DNA from: an uncultured Spartobacteria bacterium
GTDB taxonomy: Bacteria > Verrucomicrobiota > Verrucomicrobiia > Chthoniobacterales > UBA6821
Direction of reading: 5' to 3'
Assembly: GCA_903826635.1 (NCBI GenBank)
Contig: CAIKFI010000046.1
Coordinates: 1 to 40,309, forward strand
DNA: 40,309 nucleotides
Below are positions 9,946-18,462 of this stretch, piece by piece; position 1 is the first letter of the stretch; every line of letters starts with the position of its first letter. A program made the translations under genes and the position numbers. The notes beneath the pieces were generated by a model, which ran no database searches, was not told the origin of the DNA, and saw only the letters and a list, made by a program, of their open reading frames with translations.

Positions 9946-11875
9946 AAATTCCAGTCAGCACCTGGTTGCCCCCCCCTGGCTTTTTCCTGCATGTATTGCC
10001 GCGCTCTTGGGGTGCGTGGCCTTGGTTTTTTGCCAGGTCCTCTTCTTTCAGTTTCTGCCCTTCTGGGACGACGATACGAATATTCACCGCAATCCCCTCT
10101 ATTCACCGCTTTCATGGGAGAGCGTCTGGATCTTTTGGAAGGGGCCTTTCCAACAACTCTATATTCCCGTTACATACACTGTTTGGGCCGCGCTGGTTGC
10201 TCTTTCCAGAATCTTCGCCGGAACCAGCATTGCTGTCGGCCCCATCAATCCGATGCTTTTTCATGGGGCCAATCTGGCAGTGCACCTTCTCTCATCCCTG
10301 ATGGTGTTCTTCATCCTGCGGCGGTTATTCACGGCAAAGTATGAAAAATCTCCTGTTTCCGAAAATCGGGTCCTGTATGCATCCCTTGCGGGAGCCCTCC
10401 TCTACGCGCTGCACCCGATCCAGGTGGAATCAGTTTCCTGGGTCTCCGGCCTGAGAGATCTTCTGGGAGGAGCCTTTTCATTATCCTCCATCGCACTTTT
10501 TCTTGCTTGGCTGGATTCCCCATCCAAGACGCCATGGAGGTGGACACGCTTTGCAGCCGCCACATTTTTCCTATTGCTAGCATTCGGATCCAAGCCGGGA
10601 AGTGTCGTCACCCCAGGGTTGGCACTTCTTTGCGGAGGATGGTTGCTCCTCTTGCGAGGGCGTCGCTTGACGCCGTTGTTCTCCCTGGTTCCCTGGTTTT
10701 TCCTCTCTCTTATTGCGGTTGTGCTGACCTCCAAGTCACAACCCGCCGCCGAACTTGCCCGCTCGTTGGTGCCGATCTGGGCGAGGCCTCTTGTCGCCCT
10801 CGATGCGATCGCTTTCTATCTCGGGAAAATTTTCTACCCTGCAGCCCTATGCGCCGACTACGGGCGCTCTCCGAATTCAATCTTGGATGCGGGGATTCTT
10901 TATTGGAGTTGGGTTTTCCCCGTCCTTCTTGCGGCGATCCTGCTTTGTGTGAAGAGTTTCCGGATTTATCTCCTGCCGTATGCCTTACTTGTGCTTGGGG
11001 TGCTTCCGACTCTGGGACTCATTCCCTTTAATTTTCAGGTCGTTTCCACGGTCAGTGACCATTATCTCTATCTGGCCATGTTGGGGCCTGCCCTGGCCTT
11101 TGCCATGGTTCTCTGCGGTTCATCCGTTCGCGTGGCACAAGCAACCACCCTTGTTTTGTTAATCCTCCTCATCGTCCTGACGTTGATTCAGCTTCCCCAG
11201 TGGTCAAAGGGAGAGGTTTTCTTCCCCGCGACACTTGAATGTAATCCGACCAGTTGGAAATCCCGCCACAACTATGCTTGCACGCTTGATGCCCAGGGAA
11301 AACTTCAGGATGCACTAAGGGAATTCCAGGAGGCGATCCGTCTCCGCCCCTCAAATGCAGAGGCTCATAATGACATGGCTTTGACCCTTTTGAAGATGGG
11401 CCGCCGTCAGGATGCCATCGCGGAATTCCAACACTCGCTAGAAATCCGTGTCACCAGCGGGGCTGCGAGAAACCTTGCTGCGGTGCTATTGCTTTGCGGT
11501 AATCCCTCACAGGCCACAAAAGTCTACCGATTTGCCATGCAGGTCGATCCCGGGGACCTTCAGAACGTAAGGTCCCTTGCGTGGCTTCTGGCGACTTACC
11601 CTGATGACAATGTCAGGAATGGGCGTGAGGCCGTGACGCTCTCCCAGCAGATTGTCTCAGCAACCAACGGGCAGGTCCCTCTTTTCCTCCTGACCCTGAG
11701 CGCGGCCCTCGCCGAAACCGGAAACTTTGTCCAGGCCGAGCAGGTTGCCATTCAGGCGAGCGATACTTATAGAAATTCAGGGGATCCAAGGATGGCTTCG
11801 ATGATCAGTGAGAGGATCATTCCCGCCTTGAGAAACCATCAGGGCATCAGGGATAATCCGGCACAGCAGCAATAA
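9932..11875 (+). CDS. TMTC-like multi-pass membrane protein with C-terminal TPRs (putative GT-C transferase)
   Basis: A 647-aa integral membrane protein. The N-terminal two thirds contain about ten hydrophobic segments and the motif FWDDDTNIHRNPL just after the first one, the acidic DD loop of GT-C / TMTC-type O-mannosyl or O-GlcNAc-like transferases; the loop STVSDHYLYLAMLGP is also typical. The C-terminal part (from about residue 440) holds TPR units, for example SRHNYACTLDAQGKLQDALR and AHNDMALTLLKMGRRQDAIA. The ORF track starts upstream; I use the ATG at 9932, which overlaps the previous stop. Role as a glycosyltransferase acting on exported proteins is inferred from the family only. Confidence 0.8.
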   Translation: MKKSKNSSQHLVAPPWLFPACIAALLGCVALVFCQVLFFQFLPFWDDDTNIHRNPLYSPLSWESVWIFWKGPFQQLYIPVTYTVWAALVALSRIFAGTSIAVGPINPMLFHGANLAVHLLSSLMVFFILRRLFTAKYEKSPVSENRVLYASLAGALLYALHPIQVESVSWVSGLRDLLGGAFSLSSIALFLAWLDSPSKTPWRWTRFAAATFFLLLAFGSKPGSVVTPGLALLCGGWLLLLRGRRLTPLFSLVPWFFLSLIAVVLTSKSQPAAELARSLVPIWARPLVALDAIAFYLGKIFYPAALCADYGRSPNSILDAGILYWSWVFPVLLAAILLCVKSFRIYLLPYALLVLGVLPTLGLIPFNFQVVSTVSDHYLYLAMLGPALAFAMVLCGSSVRVAQATTLVLLILLIVLTLIQLPQWSKGEVFFPATLECNPTSWKSRHNYACTLDAQGKLQDALREFQEAIRLRPSNAEAHNDMALTLLKMGRRQDAIAEFQHSLEIRVTSGAARNLAAVLLLCGNPSQATKVYRFAMQVDPGDLQNVRSLAWLLATYPDDNVRNGREAVTLSQQIVSATNGQVPLFLLTLSAALAETGNFVQAEQVAIQASDTYRNSGDPRMASMISERIIPALRNHQGIRDNPAQQQ

Positions 11876-11976
11876 GGCTCTCCCTGCACTTCCCGCATAG
11901 ATCCTGCCGAGAAAGACCTCTTCTTTCAGATCACGGTTTGTCTTGATCTTGTGGCCATGAGACGAAAATCTCACGC

Positions 11977-12714
11977 ATGACAACTCCTCATCTGCGACAC
12001 TCTGGAAGAACCCCCGATATGCTGCGGGAGGTGTCGTTTCAAAAAGGCATCGCTCCCCAGTCTTCGGGATCGGTTCTGGTATCGTTTGGAAACACTCAGG
12101 TTCTTTGCGCTGCCAGTATCGAGGAGGGGGTGCCTCGCTGGATGAAGGAGCAGGGTGTTACCGGAGGATGGTTGACCGCAGAATATTCGATGCTTCCCTA
12201 TTCCACCGCGCCAAGAAAATCCCGCGACAGCACACGGGGGAAAATTGACGGCCGATCCACTGAAATTCAGCGCCTTATCGGTCGTTCACTCCGAGCAGGA
12301 ATCGATCTTGAATTGCTTGGATCCCGCACCCTGTGGATCGATTGCGACGTGCTTCAGGCAGATGGTGGAACAAGGACCGCGGCGATTACCGGGGCAAGCG
12401 TCGCCGTTTCTTTGGCATGCAATCGTCTTCTCAAGGAGGGGAAGCTCACAAAATCGCCGGTTGTGCGTCAGATTGCGGCCGTCAGTGTCGGCGTGGTTTC
12501 TTCTAGGGTGCTGTTGGATCTTGATTACCTTGAGGATCGGGATGCGGAGGTGGATCTGAATCTTGTCATGACCGGGGATCTCGAGTTTATCGAACTGCAG
12601 GCTTCCGGAGAGGAGAGCGTGTTCGGCAATGATCAGCTTGCTGAAATGCTTGATTCTGGGCGCAAGGGCATCAGCTCACTGATTGCTAAACAACATGAAA
12701 TTCTCTCTTCTTAA
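11977..12714 (+). CDS. rph: Ribonuclease PH
   Basis: RNase PH is a phosphorolytic 3'-5' exoribonuclease that trims tRNA 3' ends. The 245-aa product matches the whole family: RHSGRTPDMLREVSFQKG at the N-terminus, TAEYSMLPYSTAPRKSRD, GRSTEIQRLIGRSLRAG with the catalytic and phosphate-contacting residues, WIDCDVLQADGGTRTAAITGA and the C-terminal DLEFIELQASGEESVFG. Length is normal. It begins 101 bp after the TMTC-like gene, a gap in which I see no structure, and is followed by a hairpin and a candidate promoter before rpmB. Confidence 0.97.
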   Translation: MTTPHLRHSGRTPDMLREVSFQKGIAPQSSGSVLVSFGNTQVLCAASIEEGVPRWMKEQGVTGGWLTAEYSMLPYSTAPRKSRDSTRGKIDGRSTEIQRLIGRSLRAGIDLELLGSRTLWIDCDVLQADGGTRTAAITGASVAVSLACNRLLKEGKLTKSPVVRQIAAVSVGVVSSRVLLDLDYLEDRDAEVDLNLVMTGDLEFIELQASGEESVFGNDQLAEMLDSGRKGISSLIAKQHEILSS

Positions 12715-12738
12715 CAAGTTTTCAGTCCAAAAAACTTG
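12715..12738 (+). terminator. Weak hairpin after rph
   Basis: CAAGTTTT and AAAACTTG form a perfect 8-bp stem around an 8-base loop directly after the rph stop codon. It is AT-rich and followed by ACCTTCTTC rather than a run of T, so it would be a poor intrinsic terminator; it may instead protect the rph mRNA end. Confidence 0.35.
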
Positions 12739-12765
12739 ACCTTCTTCATGTTCGCTGACTTAATT
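12736..12765 (+). promoter_or_regulatory. Candidate sigma70-type promoter for rpmB
   Basis: TTGACC, an 18-base spacer and TTAATT lie 21 bases upstream of the rpmB start codon. The -35 box is one mismatch from consensus; the -10 box is weaker. The -35 overlaps the end of the rph hairpin. Confidence 0.4.
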
Positions 12766-12785
12766 TCCATCTAATTTATTTTTTT

Positions 12786-13049
12786 ATGTCCAGAAAGTGC
12801 TCTATCACAGGTTCTCATCCCACCCGCGGTTCCAAAATTCATCGTCGAGGCCTTGCCAAGAAAAAAGGTGGAATCGGTATGCACGTCACTGCTGTGACGC
12901 CCCGTTATTTCATTCCGAATCTGAAGACCAAGAGAATCTGGGTTCCCGAACTTAAAAAGTTTGTCACGGTCAAGGTGACGGCCCGTGCATTGAAAACAAT
13001 TTCGAAGAACGGGGCACACGCCACACTCTCGAAAGCTGGTCTCGTTTGA
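12786..13049 (+). CDS. rpmB: 50S ribosomal protein L28
   Basis: L28 is a small large-subunit ribosomal protein. The 87-aa product has the family start MSRKCSITGSHPTRG, the core YFIPNLKTKRIWVPELKKFVTVKVTARALKTI and a short C-terminal extension. Between the first and second motif there is an insert (AKKKGGIGMHVTAVTPR) longer than in E. coli L28. The only CxxC-like cysteine here is C5, so this is the zinc-free type. The upstream region is T/A-rich (TTTATTTTTTT) with no Shine-Dalgarno site. Confidence 0.95.
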   Translation: MSRKCSITGSHPTRGSKIHRRGLAKKKGGIGMHVTAVTPRYFIPNLKTKRIWVPELKKFVTVKVTARALKTISKNGAHATLSKAGLV

Positions 13050-13091
13050 CCGGTCATAACATAACCCCCAAACAAAAAAAGGAAACACACC

Positions 13092-13295
13092 ATGGCATTC
13101 AGCGTCGTCAGCAAAAAAAGCGGTAAGACCTATTTTCTTCATCACAGACTTCAGGAACTTCGTGGCAGTCAGAAAGTGACCCTTTATTATTTTGGGGGCG
13201 AAGCGAAAGAGGGCGCCCTTGATGCACTTCCTGCAGGATACGAGATCTCCGAGAACGAACGCACGGGACTTCCTCTTCTCAAGAAGAAGAAGTAA
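13092..13295 (+). CDS. Conserved 67-aa protein of unknown function next to L28
   Basis: A small basic protein with the start MAFSVVSKKSGKTYFLHHR, a middle part KVTLYYFGGEAKEGALDAL and a lysine-rich end (RTGLPLLKKKK). I recall similar uncharacterised short proteins in several bacterial phyla with the pattern KGKTYYLHS ... GALDxLPxGYE ... RTGLPxLKKK, but no function. AAGGAAAC gives a good ribosome site about 7 bases before the ATG, stronger than that of most genes here. It lies 42 bp after rpmB and just before a strong terminator, so the two form a short transcription unit, which hints at a ribosome- or RNA-associated role (inference). Confidence 0.85.
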   Translation: MAFSVVSKKSGKTYFLHHRLQELRGSQKVTLYYFGGEAKEGALDALPAGYEISENERTGLPLLKKKK

Positions 13296-13326
13296 GCAAC
13301 GTCTCTATATTACCCCTTTTAGGATG

Positions 13327-13360
13327 CGGGCGCCGGATCAAATCCGGCGCCCGTTTTTTT
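13327..13360 (+). terminator. Strong intrinsic terminator after rpmB unit
   Basis: CGGGCGCCGGAT and ATCCGGCGCCCG form a perfect 12-bp GC-rich stem with a CAA loop, followed by seven T residues. It ends the rpmB / 67-aa gene unit. This is the clearest terminator of the window. Confidence 0.95.
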
Positions 13361-13424
13361 CTGTTTCGTTCGAATTCAGGAAGGGTATTTGACCGATACC
13401 CCGTGAACGTCTAAAATCGTGCCA

Positions 13425-14288
13425 ATGAGTATCGATAGTCACTACGCCCATCCTGAAGCATTGGTTACAACGGTCTGGGTCTCCGAGCATCTCAAGGATG
13501 AAAACCTTTGCCTCATTGAGAGCAACGAAGACATTCTCCTGTATGACATGGGTCACCTGCCGGGGGCCATTCACATTGACTGGCAACGGGATCTCCAGAA
13601 TCAGACGATCCGTGACTACATCCAACCGGTTGATTTTGCGGCGCTTTGTTCAAGAAGCGGCATAACTCCTGAAACCACGTGTGTTTTCTACGGGGACAAA
13701 TCAAACTGGTGGTCCTGCTACGCCCTCTGGGTTTTTCGCCTCTTTGGTCACGAACATGTGAAAATCATGGACGGTGGCCGCGACAAATGGATTGCTGAAG
13801 GACGCCCCCTGTCGCGCGAGGTAACTCAACGCGCTTACTCGGATTATCCGGTGCCTCCGACGAGAAACGATGCAGAAATTCGGGCTTTCTACGACGATGC
13901 CCTTTTGCAGAGTCGAACAGCACTCCCTCTTATTGATGTCCGGTCTCCTGATGAATTCAAGGGATTGGTCACCCACATGCCGGAATATCCTCAGGAAGGA
14001 GTCTTGCGAGGAGGACATATTCCCGGGGCTCACAGCGTTCCTTGGAAGCAGGCGGTGAACAAGGATTCCACCTTCAAGAGTGAGGCGGAACTTCGCAAGA
14101 TTTACCAAGAGGATCTCGGACTTTCACCCGATGAAAAGATCATTGCTTATTGCCGCATCGGTGAGCGCTCAAGTCATACCTGGTTCGTTCTGAACTACCT
14201 TCTGGGCTTTCAAAATGTACGCAACTACGACGGATCGTGGACCGAGTGGGGAAATCGCGTGGGTGCTCCGATCGAAAAGTCTCTCTGA
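13425..14288 (+). CDS. Thiosulfate sulfurtransferase, tandem rhodanese (CysA/SseA type)
   Basis: Rhodanese moves sulfane sulfur from thiosulfate or mercaptopyruvate to an acceptor through a cysteine persulfide. The 287-aa protein has an inactive N-terminal rhodanese domain ([29 protein letters not shown]) and an active C-terminal one ([26 protein letters not shown]) with the active loop [12 protein letters not shown]. The CR-x-G-x-R loop is the thiosulfate type rather than the CGSGVT mercaptopyruvate type. The ATG at 13425 is chosen over the GTG two codons upstream. Its stop overlaps the start of sufE (TGATG), so the two are translationally coupled and probably work as a sulfur relay. Confidence 0.92.
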   Translation: MSIDSHYAHPEALVTTVWVSEHLKDENLCLIESNEDILLYDMGHLPGAIHIDWQRDLQNQTIRDYIQPVDFAALCSRSGITPETTCVFYGDKSNWWSCYALWVFRLFGHEHVKIMDGGRDKWIAEGRPLSREVTQRAYSDYPVPPTRNDAEIRAFYDDALLQSRTALPLIDVRSPDEFKGLVTHMPEYPQEGVLRGGHIPGAHSVPWKQAVNKDSTFKSEAELRKIYQEDLGLSPDEKIIAYCRIGERSSHTWFVLNYLLGFQNVRNYDGSWTEWGNRVGAPIEKSL

Positions 14289-14770
14289 TGCCCTATCCGC
14301 CAAAGCTTGAGTCCATCATTTCGTTGTTCGGCGGCCTGTCCGATCCGGAGAAGAGAGAGACGCTGATTTCCTATGCCGAGCAGTCGTGTTTCCAAGAACC
14401 GAAACCGAATGAAAAATTTGATTTGGAGGATGTCAGAAAGGATCAGGAATGCACTGACACCGTCGCCGTGTATCTTCGTGTTGATGAAGAGGGAAACGCC
14501 CACTTCCGGGTGACATTGGGCCCCCAGGTTCAGACACTGACACGTTCCATGAGTTCCATACTCTGTAAGGGGTTGGATGGCATCACGCCCCGCGAGGTTC
14601 TTGAGGTCCCAGCTGACTTTGTGCCCAAAGTCGTCGGTGCCGAGTTGGTCAGAGTTCGCAGCCAGACGGTCTATTACCTGCTCACACGCATGAAGGGCGT
14701 GGCCAAAGTTTGGTTGCAACAACAACAGCGATCCGGAGACCCAGTGACAGGGGATTCATCGCCGGAATAG
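14288..14770 (+). CDS. sufE: SufE-family sulfur acceptor protein
   Basis: SufE takes persulfide sulfur from a cysteine desulfurase and passes it to Fe-S assembly. The 160-aa product has the SufE fold pattern: LESIISLFGGLSDPEKRETLISYAEQ at the N-terminus, the acceptor cysteine in VRKDQECTDTVAVYLRV, and the helix ALLxG-like SMSSILCKGLDGITPREVLEVP. A second cysteine (ILCKG) is also present. The C-terminus ends in a Gln-rich tail (LQQQQRSGD). The ATG overlaps the rhodanese stop codon. No sufS, sufB or sufC gene is nearby, so here SufE may accept sulfur from the rhodanese instead. Confidence 0.88.
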   Translation: MPYPPKLESIISLFGGLSDPEKRETLISYAEQSCFQEPKPNEKFDLEDVRKDQECTDTVAVYLRVDEEGNAHFRVTLGPQVQTLTRSMSSILCKGLDGITPREVLEVPADFVPKVVGAELVRVRSQTVYYLLTRMKGVAKVWLQQQQRSGDPVTGDSSPE

Positions 14771-14779
14771 CCACGCACA

Positions 14780-15871
14780 GTGGCTCGGTGTTTCATCTTT
14801 AAACCAGACGGTATTGGGGATTTTTTTCTCTCCACCGGGGTGATCCGTCTTTTGGCAACGGAATTCGGTGAGGAGAATCTCACCATTGCCGTTCTTCCAG
14901 CATTGGAGTCCGTAGTAAGGGGTCAGTTTCCCAGAGCAAGTGTAATCACTCTCGAATTGGAAAAAAAACGACGAATCCTGAACGTTTTTGTAGCCAATTT
15001 CCTTAGATGTTTTCCCTCGTTGCTTGCGTTGAGACACATCAACCCTGACTACTCCATCTCACTCAGGCATATGCGGGATTATTTTCAGAGCGTTCTTTTT
15101 TACTCCGTGCGTTGCCGAAAGCGCTTTGTTGCTGAAAATCTTCTTCTCGGAAACAAGCGGCGGATACGCCGATGGACAGAGAAACTCCTCACGGGGTTTT
15201 TTTCACCCACGGTCATTCGTTATCCGAAATCAAAAGATATCGAGAGTCTCCCCCAAGCCTTGCCGTTCGAGTTGGAAGCACACCGACGTCTCGTAAGCGC
15301 GCTCCTTGGTCGGGAGGTTCTCGGCCGGGAAATCATGCCGAGGATTTTTCCAGTAAAAGTTTTTCCAAGGGTGGGTATCTGTTGGGTTTGCGCCCCTTTT
15401 TCCAGCGATCCGGGGAAGGATTTTCCCACGGAGGGCTGGATCAGACTTTTAAACTCCTTGGAACCGCAAGAATTGCCCGATCGTTTGGTGCTGACAGGAT
15501 CTGTGGGACAGACCTCCAAATTGAAGGATTTTCGAGATCAGATTCTCTCTTCACGATCTGAAAAAAGTTACTCGATACAGATCTTTATTCCGCCATCCCT
15601 TCAGGATTTTATTGATTTGCTAGCGATGGCAGACTGCGTCCTGACTGTTGATACGGCTGCCGCTCATGCGTCGACAGCCCTTGACCAAAGGACCTTGGTG
15701 CTTTTTTCCGGCCAGCATGCCGACATGTTTGCTCCATGGAGCACCAGTTCCCGGCAACTGTGGATGCTTCCGTGCAAGGCTTTAAACACCGAGGCTTGGC
15801 ACTCCCGCTTGGAGAATAAAGACATTCTTGCCTCGCTCAAAAAGATCCTCAGAGAGACCCGCAACACGTGA
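14780..15871 (+). CDS. Glycosyltransferase family 9 protein (heptosyltransferase-like)
   Basis: GT9 enzymes add ADP-heptose to lipopolysaccharide core in the cytoplasm. The 363-aa protein begins with the family signature FIFKPDGIGDFFLSTGVIRLL and has the C-terminal donor-binding region VGICWVCAPFSSDPGKDFPTEGW followed by FIDLLAMADCVLTVDTAAAHAS, the second GT9 hallmark. It starts with GTG at 14780, the only plausible start, 9 bp after sufE. Divergence from WaaC/WaaF is large, so the exact sugar is unknown. Presence of a GT9 gene supports a Gram-negative envelope. Confidence 0.85.
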   Translation: MARCFIFKPDGIGDFFLSTGVIRLLATEFGEENLTIAVLPALESVVRGQFPRASVITLELEKKRRILNVFVANFLRCFPSLLALRHINPDYSISLRHMRDYFQSVLFYSVRCRKRFVAENLLLGNKRRIRRWTEKLLTGFFSPTVIRYPKSKDIESLPQALPFELEAHRRLVSALLGREVLGREIMPRIFPVKVFPRVGICWVCAPFSSDPGKDFPTEGWIRLLNSLEPQELPDRLVLTGSVGQTSKLKDFRDQILSSRSEKSYSIQIFIPPSLQDFIDLLAMADCVLTVDTAAAHASTALDQRTLVLFSGQHADMFAPWSTSSRQLWMLPCKALNTEAWHSRLENKDILASLKKILRETRNT

Positions 15872-15921
15872 AAAGATCATGGGTGAAAGGATCAAAAACT
15901 TCCCAAAAAATCCTCCACCAT

Positions 15922-15996
15922 TGGCTCCAGCGGTAGGATTTGAACCTACGACCAATCGATTAACAGTCGACCGCTCTACCGCTGAGCTACGCTGGA
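15922..15996 (-). tRNA. tRNA-Asn (anticodon GTT)
   Basis: On the minus strand the 75 bases fold as a full cloverleaf: acceptor TCCAGCG paired with CGCTGGA, discriminator G and encoded CCA; D arm GCTC/GAGC; anticodon stem-loop GTCGACTGTTAATCGAT with GTT; T arm with GGTTCAAATCC. The anticodon is at 15962-15964. It lies between the GT9 gene and nuoE, opposite in strand to both. Confidence 0.96.
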
Positions 15997-16174
15997 ATAA
16001 TGGAGGTGTTATGCAACACTTCTCTGCTTCCGACTGCAATCAAAAATTCACTCCTGCTTCAGTCCGGACACAATTAAAGAAGGGCACTTCCCACCAAGTT
16101 TGTGAAACCTATCTCCTCGGATTCTGATTTCCTTCTTTCCGATTCCCTTCGTTTTTGGTTTCTTCCTGTAATCA

Positions 16175-16711
16175 ATGGATAAGCAAGAAACACACACTAC
16201 CGGTATCTCGCAGTCCGATCGGATCCCAGCCGATCTTCTTTTCAGAATTGACGAAGCGGTGACCCATTATCCGATCTCCAAGAGGAGTGCCTCCCTGCCT
16301 CTTCTTCATCTCTGGCAAAACCACTTCGGTTTTATTGATGACAGCGCGGTCAATTGGATTTCCAAAAGACTTGATCTGGAGCCCATCAACATCCTCGAAC
16401 TTGTCACTTTTTACCCCTGGTTCCGTCAGCAACCAGCCGGCAAGGTCTGCATACGCGTCTGCCGGACGCTCTCCTGTGCTTTGGCAGGTGGTTTCGAAGT
16501 GCGTGATGCATTCTGCACGGCGGCCGGTATCAATCCGAATGCAGAGATGCATGGCCATACTCCGCCGGTCAGTGCGGATGGTAAATTCAGCGTTGAGTTT
16601 GTCGAGTGTCTTGCAAGTTGCGGCTCCGGACCTGTCGCATTGATTAATGATGATCTCGTAGAGGACATCACCCCCGAGGGGGCTGCCGGCATCTTAAGCC
16701 AGTATCACTAA
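16175..16711 (+). CDS. nuoE: NADH-quinone oxidoreductase subunit E (24-kDa 2Fe-2S)
   Basis: NuoE is part of the NADH dehydrogenase module of complex I and binds the off-pathway 2Fe-2S cluster. The 178-aa protein has the helical N-terminal domain (SASLPLLHLWQNHFGFIDDSA) and a thioredoxin-like C-terminal domain with the four ligands in CRTLSCALAGG (C-x4-C) and VECLASCGSGPV (C-x3-C). Length is normal. It lies 22 bp before nuoF with which it forms the NADH-oxidising unit. HydA/Hox-type NAD-reducing enzymes use homologous subunits, but none of their other genes is here. Confidence 0.93.
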   Translation: MDKQETHTTGISQSDRIPADLLFRIDEAVTHYPISKRSASLPLLHLWQNHFGFIDDSAVNWISKRLDLEPINILELVTFYPWFRQQPAGKVCIRVCRTLSCALAGGFEVRDAFCTAAGINPNAEMHGHTPPVSADGKFSVEFVECLASCGSGPVALINDDLVEDITPEGAAGILSQYH

Positions 16712-16733
16712 TACCCCGTCCAAATTATCCATT

Positions 16734-18074
16734 ATGAAATCACTCTTACTTCCGCCACATCCGAAAGAGCGCCGCATTGTCTTCAAGAACGCATGGACCC
16801 AAGGCTACACACCCGATATTGAGTGCTATCTTAAAGATGGCGGTTATGAGGAATTGAGGAAGGCTCTAGCCATGAAGCCGGCCGAGATCATTGACGAAGT
16901 CAAGAAGTCCAATCTCCGTGGCCGCGGTGGAGCTGCATTTCCCTGCGGAGTTAAATGGGGCTTCATTCGCCATGATGACGGAAAGCCCCATTACATCACC
17001 TGCAATGGCGATGAATCCGAACCCGGCACGTTCAAGGACCGCTACATTCTCAACAACGACCCCCACCAACTGATCGAGGGAATGGCGATCGCCGCTTTTG
17101 CCCTGAACGTTCACCTAGCCTATATTTACATCCGTTGCGAGTTTACCAAGTCTGCTGGAATTGTCACGAAGGCGATCGAGGAAGCCAAAGCGAAGGGCTT
17201 CCTAGGCAAAAACATTCTTGGAACCGGATTCGATCTGGAGATTTATGTTCACCAGGGAGCCGGTGCCTATATCTGCGGCGAAGAGACCAGTTTGATCGAA
17301 TCCATCGAGGGGAAGCGCCCTTACCCCCGTATCAAGCCCCCATATTTCCCGGCCGTGCTCGGGCTTTATATGTCGCCGACGATTGTCAACAATGTCGAGA
17401 CCTTATGTCATGTGAAGCAGATTTTCAAACTCGGTAGTGAGGAGTATTCAAAGATGGGAACTCCGGGCGATGGTGGGACTCGGGTGATGTGCGTCTCGGG
17501 AGATGTGATGCGTCCTGGTCCCTACGAAATTCCTGTCGGTGGAGTCACCCTTGGTGAGTTGATTAACGATGTTTGCGGAGGCATGAAGCCGGGGCGTAAG
17601 CTCAAGGCGATTATCCCTGGTGGCAGTTCCTCGAAAGTCATGCGAGCCGGTGAGGTCTATAAAATGAAAGTGAAGGGTCCAGACGGTGAAATGATTGAGA
17701 AAGATGTTCCCTTGCTTGACATCACCATGGATGCCGCTTCCCTGGCGGCTGCAGGAACGATGATCGGTAGTGCCGGCGTGATTGTCATGGATGATTCCCG
17801 CAGCATGCTCTGGGCCCTGAATAACCTGAATACGTTCTACGCACATGAGAGTTGCGGGCAGTGTACTCCCTGCCGCGAAGGGGTACTCTGGATTGACAAG
17901 ATGACCACCCGCATGGTCAACGGGGAGGGAATTGCACAGGATCCGATTACTCTTAAGAACGTTGCTGACAACATTGCGGGACGTACAGTCTGCGCTTTTG
18001 GAGAGGCGGCATCCTGGCCCGTCCAGAGTTTCCTGGAGAAGTTTCCGGAAGAGTTTGCTGTTGGCGCCAAATAA
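16734..18074 (+). CDS. nuoF: NADH-quinone oxidoreductase subunit F (51-kDa, FMN, 4Fe-4S)
   Basis: NuoF binds NADH, FMN and the N3 4Fe-4S cluster. The 446-aa product shows GRGGAAFPCGVKW (NADH/FMN glycine loop), CNGDESEPGTFKDR (FMN binding), GAGAYICGEETSLIESIEGKR, and the cluster motif ESCGQCTPCREG with the fourth cysteine in GRTVCAFGEAA. The loop usually reads GRGGAGFPTG; here G is A and T is C. Length is that of plain complex I NuoF, without the extra ferredoxin domain of hydrogenase-type homologues. nuoG does not follow; a DUF423 gene does. Confidence 0.95.
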   Translation: MKSLLLPPHPKERRIVFKNAWTQGYTPDIECYLKDGGYEELRKALAMKPAEIIDEVKKSNLRGRGGAAFPCGVKWGFIRHDDGKPHYITCNGDESEPGTFKDRYILNNDPHQLIEGMAIAAFALNVHLAYIYIRCEFTKSAGIVTKAIEEAKAKGFLGKNILGTGFDLEIYVHQGAGAYICGEETSLIESIEGKRPYPRIKPPYFPAVLGLYMSPTIVNNVETLCHVKQIFKLGSEEYSKMGTPGDGGTRVMCVSGDVMRPGPYEIPVGGVTLGELINDVCGGMKPGRKLKAIIPGGSSSKVMRAGEVYKMKVKGPDGEMIEKDVPLLDITMDAASLAAAGTMIGSAGVIVMDDSRSMLWALNNLNTFYAHESCGQCTPCREGVLWIDKMTTRMVNGEGIAQDPITLKNVADNIAGRTVCAFGEAASWPVQSFLEKFPEEFAVGAK

Positions 18075-18089
18075 TTCAGACGGCCCCTG

Positions 18090-18455
18090 ATGACCCCTCG
18101 TGCCGCAATTCAGGTGGCTGGGATCACGGGGGTTCTTGCGGTTGCTCTCGGTGCCTTCGGTGCGCATGCTCTCAAAGGACTTTTGGAGGCGAACCATACG
18201 CGTGAGATCTGGAGCACAGCCGTGCTCTATCATCTGGTCCACGTGCCTGTCCTTCTCTGGTTGGTCCGGGGAGCAGCCGTTCAGACGGTCACATTTTTGA
18301 TGTTCACCGGAGGGATCATTCTTTTCTCTGGAAGTCTTTACGCTCTTGCAGTGACTGGCATCACTTGGCTGGGAGCTATTACCCCGCTGGGAGGACTTCT
18401 TTTAATGATGGGTTGGGGCATGATCGTGCTCTCCGCCTACCGTTCCGAATCCTAA
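18090..18455 (+). CDS. DUF423 (YgdD-type) small membrane protein
   Basis: A 121-aa protein with four predicted membrane segments. It begins with the DUF423 hallmark GVLAVALGAFGAHALKG and ends with GSLYALAVTG, GAITPLGGLLLMMGWGMIV, matching the family along its length. The function of the family is unknown. It lies 15 bp after nuoF and 7 bp before the YjbQ gene, so all may be in one transcript. Confidence 0.92.
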   Translation: MTPRAAIQVAGITGVLAVALGAFGAHALKGLLEANHTREIWSTAVLYHLVHVPVLLWLVRGAAVQTVTFLMFTGGIILFSGSLYALAVTGITWLGAITPLGGLLLMMGWGMIVLSAYRSES

Positions 18456-18462
18456 CCTGCTG

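Noticed and set aside
15828-16127. A 99-aa plus-strand ORF
   Set aside because: It crosses the tRNA-Asn gene on the other strand and has no family signature.
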